Shown here one piece after another: positions 18,481-29,287 of a stretch of DNA of 34,813 nt. The position numbers and the translations under genes are program-made. Each line of letters opens with the position of its first letter. Position 1 is the stretch's first letter. Source of the DNA: Butyriboletus loyo (taxonomy: Eukaryota > Basidiomycota > Agaricomycetes > Boletales > Boletaceae); the NCBI GenBank assembly GCA_038093515.1, contig JBBPSI010000245.1, positions 1 through 34,813 on the forward strand, given 5' to 3'. The notes below the pieces were generated by a model. It worked only from the letters and a program-made list of their open reading frames with translations, searched no databases and was not told where the DNA came from.

Positions 18481-20553
18481 TCTCGAGGCGATAGCAAACT
18501 CCCCCAAACCCTCTGCATACAAACCGCATGCAGCTTTGGTGTCGATCCATGGATCCATTCATGAATAAACTTGACTCGAGCGATTGTTGTCGAGATTCGA
18601 ACCTACCTCGAGGGCAACAGAATGCAATGTCGAGAATCAGCCATGGTCCGCACGCCGCTGTGTTGAGATGCATTGACGTTGCTAGAGCGGGTAAATGGTC
18701 TTGGAACTCACCAGGCAAAAGAGGCGTCCGGAAAGTCATCTTGTCGCCGGATTACCAAAAGCCGAGTCCGGCGAGTGCGAGGGGCCGGGATGGGCTCATC
18801 GTCGGGTCTGCAAGTAAATTTTGCTCTTTACTCAGCGACGCTGATCATCTCTTGCAAGCACCCCCAGACTTCCTCAACCTCCTAGGCGCTAAGTGCTTCT
18901 TCGTCACTGACGTGTACGGCCGTGATACCCAGGACGTCTGGGGTCAGGCCTCAGGCATGGATTCATCTGCGACCGACTCGCACAGTTCCACGTACAGAAC
19001 ACGCAGCAAAGATAATGGGATGGTGTACTTGGTCCCGATCCTGGGTATCAAGCGTTTGGGTGCCATACGAACACGACCACTTGTGTTATCCGGAACGGAA
19101 CGTCGACGGTCGGATTCTATATTGACCCGGATCATTATTTTCATGTCAGTGGCGCGTAATCGATCAGGTATTGGGTCTGACCATTTGTCGACGACATCCC
19201 CACCGATAGTACACAGTCATGGGGTTTGAAAAACGAAAAAGCGAGGTCCTTAGGTTCACTCGCGGTGCGGAAATTTGTTGCGATAATGTGTTCTGTTATT
19301 GTCGCTATCATGGCATCTGTTCACGCAACTTGAAGTGGCTCGTGGCAAGACCCTGCCTGGTTAGGCTTACCTGAGCATACAATCCGCCATTTGCCAACTC
19401 GCGACATTTCGCGCACAAACGTATGCATTCGAGGCCCTCCTCTTCAGGCAGTGATCAGAATGTTCACCACATGATCCGGGAGGCAAATGTATGCACCACC
19501 TCTTAGAAACAACGTTCATACTCACATTCATGTCAGACAATTTCTTTGTTTCCGCGTTCGCTGCCATAAATGTCGGACATGTGGACGCCGCACGTACATC
19601 ATGTCTCTCTGTGCTTTGATTGGTTGTACCCGCGCTCATGCTTAGTTGACAATAACAGTACTTCGGACGGCCAACGTCACGTTACCGTCACCATGGGTAG
19701 ACTGCATCACAGGCATCCGCTTGGAAGAGTGTTCCAACCATACGCATGCGCGAGGATGAACGGAGGTCGAAGATGGGGACTGTGACGGCCTGGTCGGTAG
19801 ATGATGCGGGCACGGTGACCGTCAGGTGTAACCACCAAACCGAGCATCGGTCGTTCAGGGAGTCGGACAAAGATGAAAATAAATGAAAACGACATGGTGA
19901 CCAGCAAGAGCCTGTAGGCCGGCGACTTTGCACTCTCGATCAAGATGTTCCTCGTGGTAGTCGATACGATCAATTGCCATCATTCCTAGTCGCACGTGGA
20001 GCCGACGTCTCTTGGGATCACCATGTATGTGGGCTCCTCGAGGGAGCAGCGTTTACCACGCATGGTGTATGAGACGCATCGTGCGCGATGGTCGGATTGC
20101 GACGAGATCTCCTCACTCCAAAAATCGTTGAGATGTTTTGATGAGCTTTTAACAGTGCGTTTACAGGTCGTGTATTCGAGCCCCGGTCAAAAGAGTGAGA
20201 AGAGATGTTTGCTTGGGTCGAGTTCCTCAACGGAACAGCCGTGTCGCTTGTACGTTAGCATGTCGTCTACAATTTTCAGGGGAACCGTGGTGAGTTCTTT
20301 TTCGGCAGTCGAAGCCACATTGATTCCTGAGTAGGTCCACGAGCGCATGACTTGCACAAAGCCACCACGCCCACCACTCCCGGGTCGATCATTCTAGTAC
20401 CCACCTGTTATCTTTGCATTCGCAGGTTGAGCCTGACATGCTGTACGAGGGGGTATCCTCGCCCCGCATACATGTTTAGTGCCGATCAGCAGCTCGTAGG
20501 GCGAATTTGGGGGTACTGGTGGCTGGGGGAGTGTCTACAAGGACTCCTCTAGC
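18481..20553. other. 2.07-kb insert in unit 3: old, strongly diverged copy of the array unit
   Basis: In units 2 and 4 the sequence GAATGACCGAGCTACGAGG is continuous; in unit 3 it is split by this insert. Inside it, 19175-19310 resembles the WD40 5' flank (TTTGTCGACGACATCC, CACCGATAGTACAC, TCACTCGCGGTGCG). 19520-19620 resembles 28920-28990 (TTTCCGCGTTCGCTGC, GACATGTGGACG, CGCACGTACATC). 19805-19890 resembles the end of block G (GTCAGGTGTAACCACCA, GCATCGGT, GTTCAGG, GAAAATAAATGA), and 20480-20545 resembles block H. The order is that of the unit. 18490-19170 has no match I can see; its largest frame (18528-19229, plus strand, 233 codons) shows no known domain. CpG is frequent, so the divergence is not of the kind seen at 393-1959. 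Confidence 0.55.
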
Positions 20554-21216
20554 TCGAGCTACATGAGGAACAGTGTTCCTAATAGCTCTGCGAGGGCGTA
20601 CGGCGGAGCTCGAGACCTTGTGATCGGATAGGCGTTAGGCCTTGGTCAAGATCGTCAGGGCAACCTAGTAAACGATCGACCGAGAAAGGCCCAGCACAGA
20701 GTCAGGGATTAACACCGCCCTGCTGGAGAGATGTTTGGTAATGTCTCATCTTCGTGTTTCCTTCTATGAATGATCAATTAGATACTGTCCTACAATTCCA
20801 GCCTCCATGTGTGAACAGACTTGGTTTATGACCATTGGGTGGATATCCTAGCAAGTTCAATCATGGATAGGCTTATCAGGGCTCTTACTGATGTTGCGAG
20901 GTGACACGAAATTAAAGAACTGCACGATCAATGTCCGTATATTTGCGAATTACATCAAACGATATGGATCAAGGTAAGTCATCGTGTGTGCCTGAACGAT
21001 TACACAGCAACCACGCAGGAAGGGTGATGGCAAGGGTAGAGTACCTCGATCCTTGCTCATGCTGATCCACCGTAAGTATAACGATGTAAGTCAAATAAAA
21101 GATATGCGCACCGTTACATGGACCCCCGCGGTCGAGGAGGGGTCAGATGAATCGTTTGCTGGTTGCGTCTAATAGGACGTGAGCCGTCGTGACGAGGCCT
21201 ACATCGCCAGGAAGAG
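20554..21216. other. Spacer block N, unit 3
   Basis: Counterpart of the spacers 3' of WD1, WD2 and WD4, including the intron-like minus-strand stretches at 21020-21110. It has its own small deletions near 20930-20965. No gene. Confidence 0.5.
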
Positions 21217-22863
21217 TCATACCGGGTCTGCTACCGTTGGATCCGCAGCATGCTCTCCGCTACGCGAAGGATCTTTGTTTGGATGGTTGGGAGCCGCGGC
21301 CTTGGCACGCGATTTACGCTGCGATGTGTGATGAGTGCCTGCATACAAATACATGGAGTAGCAAACCTGTCGTCTTCTGGTGAATCCTGTAGATGTGCGC
21401 TACAATGAAATATTAAACCAACCGCATCCCATCGTATATCAAGGACGAACACTCACTGCTTGACGTTCAGCTGCAGCCATCCTTGAAGGGCCCTCGTTTG
21501 TGGCATCCACTTTCGGTGGAGAGTGGGAAGGAGATTGATGACCAGGGGGCTGGGATGACTTTCCAGAACGTCGACCTGGCTTGTGTGAAGTGGCGTCCTT
21601 CTCACTTTTTCGCAGTAGCAGCTTTTTAAATATCGAGTGAATCTGCGACTCGGGACGTGCCTCTGTAGGGGAGTCGAGTGGCGGTAGCTCCTGGGGATCG
21701 GCAGCGTCGGTCGGGGACGGTGGCTGCAGTAACTTCAACACAGAAGCAAGAAACAAAACGAGGTGGCCACGAACCTCTTCAAAATTGAATTCAGCAGCCG
21801 GTGTGATCGGTGGGACCTCGTGCTATGTCATCGTGAGAACTCACGTCGAACGGGAACAGAACAAGTAGATACCTCGAGATCACTGGTTGATGTCTGATAT
21901 TGCGTGTGATGAGATGGTTTGATAGAATAGCCAAATACTTACATGGAAAGGACCGTATGACTCTGGGAGAATATGACCGAGGTCACGCAGAGAGACTTTC
22001 CCATCACGTCGTCCAGTTGCCAGATATGTGTCGTCTGGGGAGAGGGCGATCGAGTATATGTCACTACTGTCCTCAATGGCAGAGCCAATCTGAGTCAGAG
22101 TCGACGTGTCGAGGAAGAAGATGGAAGCCGATCCATATGTGGCAATGAATTTGCCATTCACTGCTAGAGCGATGGACTTGACAGCAATGTCGAAAGCCGG
22201 CGACTCGGCGACCTGCGACCCAGTGGACACAGCAAAAGACTTGATTTTGCAGTCATCAGTTACTGCAAAAAGTTGCTGGTTGTCACTGGACCATGCAAGT
22301 GGAGTGACTATGTAAAATGAGGTTGTTCCTGTCTCGATTGTGACGAGTTCATCGCCATTGTGACTGTCAAAAATGCGGATCAAGCCTTCATAGCAGCAAG
22401 TGGCGATGCACTCGCCATTTGGGGAGAACTTGATTCCATTGACATCATTGTCATGTTGGAGTGGGCCAACGAGTCTCTCCCCTGTTGCTATGCTCCAAAC
22501 ACTCGCTGTCTTCCTTCCAGTCCCAGTGGCTAACCTGGTCGAATCTGGTGAGACATCGACCGCATACACATCGTTTCCGCCCTCCACCTCGATGGCCTTT
22601 GTATGCAGCTCTGCGTCCCACACACTTGCGCCCTCCTCAGCGCCGCACACTACCCATTGGTGATCTCTTGACACACTGATGGCATTCATGTACATTCCCA
22701 TTTGGTTTCCGACCTCTTGATTGTCTTCAAGTCGCCATCGTCGAATGCCATCGCTACTCCCACCCAAAAGATGCTTTCCATCAGACTGGAATGCGACTGC
22801 CCATACTTGATCATCGCGACCGGTGTCAAGTACTACTGTTGGGTCTTGCTGGATTGTTAGCAT
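21217..22863 (-). CDS. WD40 propeller protein WD3, five exons, intact
   Basis: Exons 22863-21943, 21893-21873, 21822-21775, 21723-21457 and 21399-21217 give about 479 residues. The seven blades begin near residues 13 (GRDDQVWAVAFQSDGKHLLG), 53, 95, 135, 179, 223 and 265, closing with HILPESYGPFH just before the first intron. The microexon encodes TSTSDLE. The tail is HEVPPITPAAEFNFEE, then a Ser/Pro/Lys-rich segment (SIFKKLLLRKSEKD, GRRSGKSSQPPGHQSPSHSP) and the same ADPTVADPV end as WD2. Introns are 49, 50, 51 and 57 nt. Compared with WD2, differences cluster at the start of each blade, in the loops that would form one face of the propeller. An in-frame TAG lies just upstream of the ATG, so either translation starts here or a 5' exon is spliced in. 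Confidence 0.87.
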
Positions 22864-23170
22864 GCAACACTATCACTGTTCAGAGTTGCTACACACTGGT
22901 CTTTGTTGATGACATCCTCTGCGATGGTACGCTGTCCGTGGAGTTCGAAGAGTGCAAGAAAGATGGTTTCGGTTCAACTCGTGGTGCGCAAAGCTGCTCC
23001 ATAAACACGTTTCCTTATTCTCAATATGGGTCGCAACCGCCTCGTGTCTTTGGCGCTTATTCTTACTCCCACCCCGCTCCTAAAAATGCGTACATTTCAT
23101 CACCCTCCCAAACAGCCTAACAGGGAGCCCGAATCGCGTCACACTCACATTCAATACATTTTTCGTCCCT
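22864..23170. other. WD3 5' flank, unit 4, joined early to spacer H
   Basis: The first 240 bp are almost identical to the WD4 flank at 28626-28865, far closer than to the flanks of WD1 and WD2. At about 23160 the unit passes directly into spacer H (GGTGCTCATCGC), so gene P, block E, spacer F and block G are absent from unit 4. No gene. Confidence 0.6.
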
Positions 23171-23575
23171 AGATTCGGTGCTCATCGCTCGCCTGCGGAC
23201 AGACCTGGCACGTTCTTCCTGATCGTCCAATACCTTCCATGTTGGTACGAATAGTCGCCTTACTCCCTTGTTGTTCCAGGCTCATCTAGGAATTAATTAG
23301 TGGGCAAAACAGTTTAGACAACAACAAAGCAAAGACGAAGCATGAATAGTCAAGACGCTTGCTTTCCCCTTGGCGTACCAATGCCTTCCGCCTGACCGAT
23401 TCCATTCCATTCCCATTCCAAGTGAGATTTGGCCAGAAGCCATATCTATTCGTTGTACTCGTGACGCTCATGAGAACTACAATTTGTACGACCAACATGT
23501 CTCCTCAGATCAGTATTTCGTACGTCCGCCGTCATTCGGCGCGATGTCGCTGTGAATTGCCCGACTCTTTGAATC
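23171..23575. other. Spacer H remnant, unit 4
   Basis: Matches 10540-10920 in unit 2, including the CATCTAGGAATTA stretch, with small indels (an extra AATT and CATTC). No coding feature is supported. Confidence 0.5.
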
Positions 23576-24235
23576 TCACTTTTCGTAGCGTCGCAGCGCT
23601 GGACAGGGATTACTGCTCAGATTATCGTATTCGCTGTTGTAACCAGCAGAGGCAAACAGTGTGCTGGGTTCTGCCACGGCCCCGGTATCATCTCCCAATG
23701 TTTCGAGTTGAATCACCTCCGATTCATCCGCGAATGCAATCGCAGACACGGCAGCGTTTTCAGGCTGCGACAACGCATCGAATCCGCTCCCAGTGCCCTG
23801 GCAATGGCCACGCAGGTCACCATCATACAGCTCTCGCACGCTGATGACGAATCGAGGCATAATGGGGCACACAGATATGTAATAAAGCGTAGTCAGGGAG
23901 AACGTTAAATTGTTGTTTAGTGTAGACACCTGTTCGAGCATGATTCCGATGTTGAAAAACATGATCCTCGAAGTTGAGTGGAAAGCATTTGAGTGGATGG
24001 TTTCCCGCAAACGGTCGGAAACAAGACGGGTGGGAGAAAGTGATGGTGGCGAATGGAAACGAGAGAGAGGGAGGGAAGCAAGAGGTACGGGATGAAATAA
24101 AAGATACCGTCTCTAACAAATTGTTGCATGTACCAGTTGGGCTGCCACTGCTTAGTTGCTCTGTACATCTTGAGACAGCGAGAACCAAAAGGGTAGTACT
24201 GAGAACAAACTGTGGGATTTCAGCGTAGCGGAAAG
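23576..24235 (-). pseudogene. DUF6533-like gene, unit 4, fused to gene Q by deletion
   Basis: On the minus strand QFVLSTTLLVLAVS (near 24215) and MYRATKQWQPNWYMQQFVRD (from 24168) are one frame apart, as in units 3 and 5. After an intron the frame 24010-23576 reads YYISVCPIMPRFVISVRELY, AAVSAIAFADESEVIQLETL and GDDTG. It then continues without a stop into the gene Q ending (AVAEPSTLFASAGYNSEY) and stops at 23576. In units 2, 3 and 5 a stop and several hundred bases separate the two genes, so a deletion near 23680-23690 made this chimera. Because of the upstream frameshift it is unlikely to give a full-length protein. The upstream exons lie at about 24375-25090 and are not resolved; a GTATGT donor at 24371 is credible. 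Confidence 0.5.
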
Positions 24236-25090
24236 TAGTGGTGGCATGTTGCTCCATGAGAAACTGCAAAATGAGAAATCGAGAAATTGAATAACTGTGA
24301 CCGGAGGGGGTAGAGGGTGATGAACGACCCCGTGAGATATAGTGACGCATGTCGTTTAACTCGTGACATACCTGAGAGGTTGGTATTGGGATTGCTGTAA
24401 AAAATGTAACAGATAACTGTCCGCACGGTACGGTCAACCCAAAACTATATGCCCAGTCGTTCGATCCAGGTGTAGGCCCGCCTTGGATAATTGTTCCGCG
24501 TGTGACTTGAGCACGGTCGTGGAGGCTTCGCGTCGACCATGCCCCTGGCCAGCCTCGCTGACAACCCCGTGTCGTTTTTTACACTCGGAAGAGGAAGTAG
24601 GCTCAGATGTGAGTGCTGCCTAGTCTTTCTCGGGGATGGTGGTGTCCACTATGTCCCAGAAGCCAGTCAGGTGGTCCAAAGAGGTGGTAAGTCGGGACCC
24701 GGTGTCATCGAAGAGAGGAAGTGCGGAATTGGAGCCAGGAGATGGTTTAGAAGCACAATGGTCCATTGGGTATGGGCTAGACGCGGGTGGGGGAAGCGAT
24801 CAGATCATACGAGGGGCTCACGATGAAAAACGACTCGTCTGTTGATCCCGGGGACCAGATGAGTGCGCTAGAATGTTGCGGACCAACTTTAGCACGTGAC
24901 GAAAGAGACACCGTTGACCATCATACAAGCAAGCTAGTGTTTGGAAGAAAGCGCGTTTGAGTACGATGAGGACACACGAGGAAAGTCGTACCTCGAGATC
25001 GTTCCAGGAAAAAGAAAGTCGAATGGGATGCGTTTTGCGAGAGAAAGAGAGTTGACAGCGATTCCAGTCTAAGCATCACGATAAACTCTG
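24236..25090 (-). pseudogene. Upstream part of the DUF6533-like gene, unit 4
   Basis: This stretch is shared with 16440-17100 and 31030-31990. A short exon-like piece ends at a CTCAG/GTATGT donor (24372/24371), and an acceptor TTTTGCAG lies at about 24265. The remaining exons cannot be joined with confidence; the plus-strand frames seen here are not conserved. The middle (24480-24840) is GC-rich and repeated in units 3 and 5 without recognisable coding. Confidence 0.3.
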
Positions 25091-25501
25091 AGATGAATGG
25101 GGGGCGGTGGTCTGGAGAGTGGATAGGACCAGGGCAGAAGATGGTCAAATCAGTCCCTGCACCGGAGAGTTCCGCATATATCCTTCTGCCCTTCGTCACC
25201 AACGCCAATCAGCACACGACCTCGCCGCTCAATTACACTGTCAGCAAAACTCACCGACTCTGACGATGGCGCCACACCATTGGCAGAGCTCACACGCAAC
25301 CCCACCTACCAGCCATCAGCTGGACCACAAACAGGCACAAAACGGGCGATTTCAGACTCGCCAAGTGGAGCAGAGTGACGAGGAATTGACGCACGCAGAT
25401 GATGAACGTGCCGGCCCCAAAAATGGTTGAACCACAAGGTAAGTGCCAACTATACATGCGTTCCTTTCACTCATTTGGCATCGTTTTACAGCAAAACGAC
25501 T

Positions 25502-26110
25502 ATGGCTTGTGAGAGACGCTTCTGTTGCGGCTACAGAGGACCAAAATGGTACGTTTTCCATGTTTCCTACTCACACATAATTAACTACGACTAACCTTAG
25601 TTGCAGTAACATCATGCGAGACACCAGCAATGACATCGCGCGCACGGCGAAATCAAGTCGGGGGTAAGTGACAAAAGACTGACCTATCATTACTTCGAAC
25701 TCATGGGTATACAGCAAGTATGTGCGTATCTAAGTCAGCTCACGCAGCCTCAGGTAAGGAGTCCCTCACATATACCCTGATGTATTACAATATATACAGC
25801 GAGTACAGGCATGGCATGTCGAAATCAACGTGCGCAGCCTCAGGTAGGTCCCACGCATATACCACGAAGTATTACTAACCATGTTCGACAGTTGATGACG
25901 ACGAATACAACTCGGCTGGCAATGGGCCGCAGTGGTCGAGGAAAAATTCCGACGTCAATGTTGTATTAACTAGTTAATTACAGTGAGCATCATTGAGGAC
26001 ACCGATGAGGGCCCTGGCGTGGAATTTGATCAAGCCCAAGCCCTGGCTTTCAGGCCAGGCTCATCCATCATTAGGCCGATGAGATTAGAGATGGATCCAC
26101 GGGCACGCTC
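25502..26110 (+). pseudogene. Gene M copy of unit 4, broken, two copies of the 39-nt exon
   Basis: Exon a (25502-25548) and its 52-nt intron are intact (MACERRFCCGYRGPK). Exon b (25601-25663) has lost about seven bases before its GTAAGT donor, which changes the phase. The 39-nt exon is present twice: 25715-25753 (SMCVSKSAHAAS) and 25800-25843, the latter with a 5-nt GCATG duplication. Exon d is shortened and lacks its donor. The last exon acceptor (TTAATTACAG at 25981) is intact. Upstream, an exon ending ACCACAAG with a GTAAGT donor (25440) is better preserved here than in the other units, suggesting the gene has a further 5' exon. Confidence 0.5.
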
Positions 26111-27064
26111 GCGTTTCCCCACTCGCCTGTGCTTGCGCCCAGTTCCCTCTTCCTTCCTCCTGACCTCCCCACGTGTCGTTGCTGTGTTGGCTCGTCTCCC
26201 CCGGAACACGAGCCGATCCTGCCTGCGGCGCATTTCTCGGGTTGTAACAAGTCTGATCAACATTTTTCATAAGATGAATAACTCAACCGGAATACGTGAC
26301 GAACTCGCTAACGAGAGTGGTCTGGCATCGTAATCGGGCCCCCAGCTGCTCAACTCCATGTTGCCTCGCGGAATGCCTTCTATCATATCTCGATGGAGAA
26401 TGACCGAGCTACGAGGCACGGTGTTCCTAATAGCTCTGCGGGCGCGTATGGCGGACCTCGAGACCTTGCGATCGGATAGGCGTTAGGCCTTGGTCGACAT
26501 CGTCACTATCAATCATCAATTACATAGTGTCCTACAATCCCAACCTCTGCATGTGGATAGACTTTTTTTATGACCATTGCGTGAATATGACAAGCTCGAT
26601 CATGGACAGGCTTATCATACTGATGTTACGAAGTGACACGAAATCAAAGAACTGCACGATGGATGTCCACATATTGTGATTTAGAATAGTATCCACAGGA
26701 ACGGTCTGGATCAAGGTAAGTCATCGTGTGTACCTGAACGATTACACAACAACCACGCTGGCACGGTGACTCGGATCGCAAGAGTAGAGTACCTCGATCC
26801 TTGCTGATGCTGATCCACCGTAAGTATAACAGTGTAAGTGAAAGAAAAGTTATGCGCACCGTTACACGGACCCCCGGGGCCGAGGGGTCAGATGGATCGT
26901 TCGCTGCCGGTAGTTGCGTCTAATAGGACGTGAGCTGTGGTGACGAGGCCTACATCGCCAGGAAGAGTCATACCGGGTCTGCTACCGTTGGATCTGCAGC
27001 ATGCTCCCCGCTACGCGAAGCATCTTTGTTCGGATGGTTGGGAACCGCAGCCTTGGCACGCGAT
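26111..27064. other. End of block M and spacer N, unit 4
   Basis: Repeated sequence 3' of gene M and then 3' of WD4. 26644-26880 carries the intron-like minus-strand stretches. The frame 26968-27180 on the minus strand is the old WD40 C-terminus read after the 7-nt duplication, not a separate gene. Confidence 0.5.
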
Positions 27065-28625
27065 TTACGCTGCGATATGTGATGAGTGATGAGTGCCTGC
27101 ATACAAATGCGCGGAATAGCGAACCTGTCGTCTTCTGGTGAATCCTGTGGATGTGCGCTAAAATGAAATATTAGACACATCGCATCCCATCATGCATCAA
27201 GGACGATTACTCACTGCTTGACGTTCAGCTGCAGCCATCCTCGAAGGGCCCTCGTTCGTGGCACTGTCCACTCTCGCTGGGGAGTGGGACGGTGATCGAT
27301 GATCGGCGGCGGGTTGGCGTGACTTTCCGGAACGTCGACCTGGCTTGTGTGAAGTGGCATCCTTCTCACTTTTTCGCGGTAGCAGCTTTTTAAATATTGA
27401 GCGAATCTGCGACTCGGGACGTGCCTCTGCAGGGGAGTCGAGTGGCGGTAGCTCCCGGGGATCGGCAGCGTCGGTCGGGGATGGTGGCTGCAGTAGTGTC
27501 AATATAAATGCAAGAAACAAAATGAGGTGGCCACGAACCTCGTCAAAGTCGAACTCAGGAGCAGGCGCGCTCGACGGCACGTCAACCTACACGATCATGA
27601 GAACTCGCGTCGAACGGGAACAGAACAAGTGGATACCTCGAGATCACTAGTTGATGTCTGATATTGTGTGATGAGATGGTTTGATAGAATAGCCAAATAC
27701 TTACATGGAAAGGACCATATGACTCTGGGAGAATATGACCGAGGTCATGCACAGAGACTTTCCCATCACGTCGTCCTGTTGCCAGATATGTGTCGTCTGG
27801 GGAGAGGGCGATCGAGTATATGTCACTACTGTCCTTGATGTCAGAGCCAATCTGAGTCAGAGTCGACGTGTCCAGGAAGAAGATGGAAGACATTCCATAT
27901 GCAGCAATGAATTTGCCATTTGCTGCTGGAACGATGGACTCGATATTGCTGTCAAAAGCTGGTGACTCAGCGACCTGCAACCCCGTGGACACAGCAAAAG
28001 ACTTGATTTTCCGGTCGTTGGTTGCCACAAAAAGTTGCTGGTTGTCACTGGACCATGCAAGTGGAGTGACTATGTAAAATGAGGTTGTTTCGGTCTCGAT
28101 TGTGATGAGTTCATCGCCGTTCTGACTGTCGAAAATGCGGATTGAGCCCTCATAGCAGCAAGTGGCAATGTGCTCGCCATTTGGGGAGAATTTGATTCCG
28201 TTGACTTCTTTGTCATGTTGGAGTGGGCTGACGAGTCTCTCCTCCGTCCTTATGCTCCAGATGTTCGCCTCTTTTCTTCCAGTCCCAGTTGCAAACCTTG
28301 TCGAATCTGGTGAGACATCGACCGCATACACCTGGTTTCCGCCCTCCACCTCGATGGCCTTTGTATGCAGCCCTGCATCCCACACACTTGCGCCCTCACT
28401 GGTCCCGCATACTACCCATTGGTGATCTCTTGACACACTGATGGCATTCATGTCTATTCCCATTTGGTTTCCGACCTCTTGATTGTCTTCAAGTCGCCAT
28501 CGTCGAATGCCATCGTTACTCCCACCCAAAAGATGCTTTCCGTCAGACTGGAATGCGACTGCCCATACTTCATCATCGCGACCGGTGTCAAGTACTACTG
28601 TTGGGTCTTGCTGGATTGTTAGCAT
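27065..28625 (-). CDS. WD40 propeller protein WD4, frameshifted last exon
   Basis: Exons 28625-27705, 27657-27637, 27586-27539, 27487-27215 and 27157-27065 give about 451 residues. The seven-bladed propeller is intact (GRDDEVWAVAFQSDGKHLLG to HILPESYGPFH). The microexon again encodes TSTSDLE. Exon 3 (VDVPSSAPAPEFDFDE) and the longer exon 4 match WD1 rather than WD2 and WD3. In exon 5 a GATGAGT duplication (27081-27094 on the plus strand) shifts the frame, so the protein ends HHSSHIAA instead of at ADPTVADPV (old end at 26968). Intron 1 is 47 nt and happens to be open, so an unspliced message could also be read through. The propeller is probably functional; the short tail is an allelic or paralogue-specific form. 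Confidence 0.8.
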
Positions 28626-28990
28626 GCAACACTATCACTGTTCAGAGTTGCTACACACTGGTCTTTGTTGATGACATCCTCTGCGATGGTACGCTGTCCG
28701 TGGAGTTCGAAGAGTGCAAGAAAGATGGTTTCGGTTCAACTCGTGGTGCGCAAAGCTGCTCCATAAACACGTTTCCTTATTCTCAATATGGGTCGCAACC
28801 GCCTCGTGTCTTTGGCGCTTATTCTTACTCCCACCCGCTCCTAAAAATGCGTACATTCCATCACCCTCCCGAACAGGGAGCGCTCTCATTCCGTACCACC
28901 CGATCCCGAATCGCGTCACACTCACATTTGATTCCACAGCCTCCACGTTTTCGCGTTCGCTGCTCGGACAGGTGGACGTTACACGTACGT

Positions 28991-29080
28991 ACATCTCATG
29001 ACTCTGTTGTCCACGACTGTCGCGCTCGAATAAAAAGTCGAGGTCCTGCCAGGGTTCGAACCTGGGTTTTGGGACATCTC
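28991..29080. mobile_element. 76-bp insertion flanked by a 7-bp duplication
   Basis: Unit 2 reads ACGTACATCTCTTTCC without a break (about 8140). Unit 5 has ACATCTC at 28991-28997, then 76 extra bases (28998-29073), then ACATCTC again (29074-29080). The insert has no terminal inverted repeats and cannot move by itself. It contains part of a tRNA gene on the minus strand. The 7-bp direct repeats could be a target-site duplication or a repair product. Confidence 0.7.
29032..29073 (-). pseudogene. 3' half of a tRNA gene (tRNA-Gln-like) with terminator
   Basis: On the minus strand CCAGG-TTCGAAC-CCTGG (29065-29049) forms a perfect five-pair T arm with a canonical loop and B box. CAGGACC plus T (29048-29041) can be the 3' acceptor strand and discriminator base, and TTTTT (29036-29032) lies three bases further, as a Pol III terminator would. 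No matching 5' acceptor GGTCCTG, D arm or A box is found upstream, so only the 3' half is present. GGACCT at the 3' end is typical of eukaryotic tRNA-Gln, but isotype is a guess. Confidence 0.5.
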
Positions 29081-29287
29081 TTTCCGGAACTCGGACGATT
29101 GCGCTCATATACAAGCCCTGTTGACGCCAATGATGTGGGTAAACTGTACTATAGGCACCCGCATGTAAGCCACATATGCCCTTGATGTCTCTCGAGCACT
29201 ATACTAAAATATTGCACCGCGTTCTACCAATGCAGTATGCGGCACAGTGCGATCAACTGCATGTTTTCTCATACGTTTCCTCCCAAG

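Larger units (their letters stand above)
28626..29287. other. WD4 5' flank, unit 5
   Basis: The first 240 bp duplicate the WD3 flank almost exactly. 28838-28990 and 29081-29287 match unit 2 (8000-8150 and 8147-8356). A 76-bp foreign segment sits between them and is listed separately. The region should contain the WD4 promoter; no element can be named. Confidence 0.55.

Noticed and set aside
18580..18640. tRNA-Ser-like gene on the minus strand near GGTTCGAATC
   Set aside because: A B-box-like motif is present, but the T stem and acceptor do not pair and no A box is found.
18528..19229. 233-codon plus-strand frame in the unit 3 insert
   Set aside because: No recognisable domain, and its right end overlaps sequence resembling the WD40 5' flank on the other strand. 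Not supported as a gene without transcripts.
28553..29185. 210-codon plus-strand frame
   Set aside because: It starts inside WD4 on the opposite strand and runs through its flank and the tRNA-fragment insert. It is a shadow frame.
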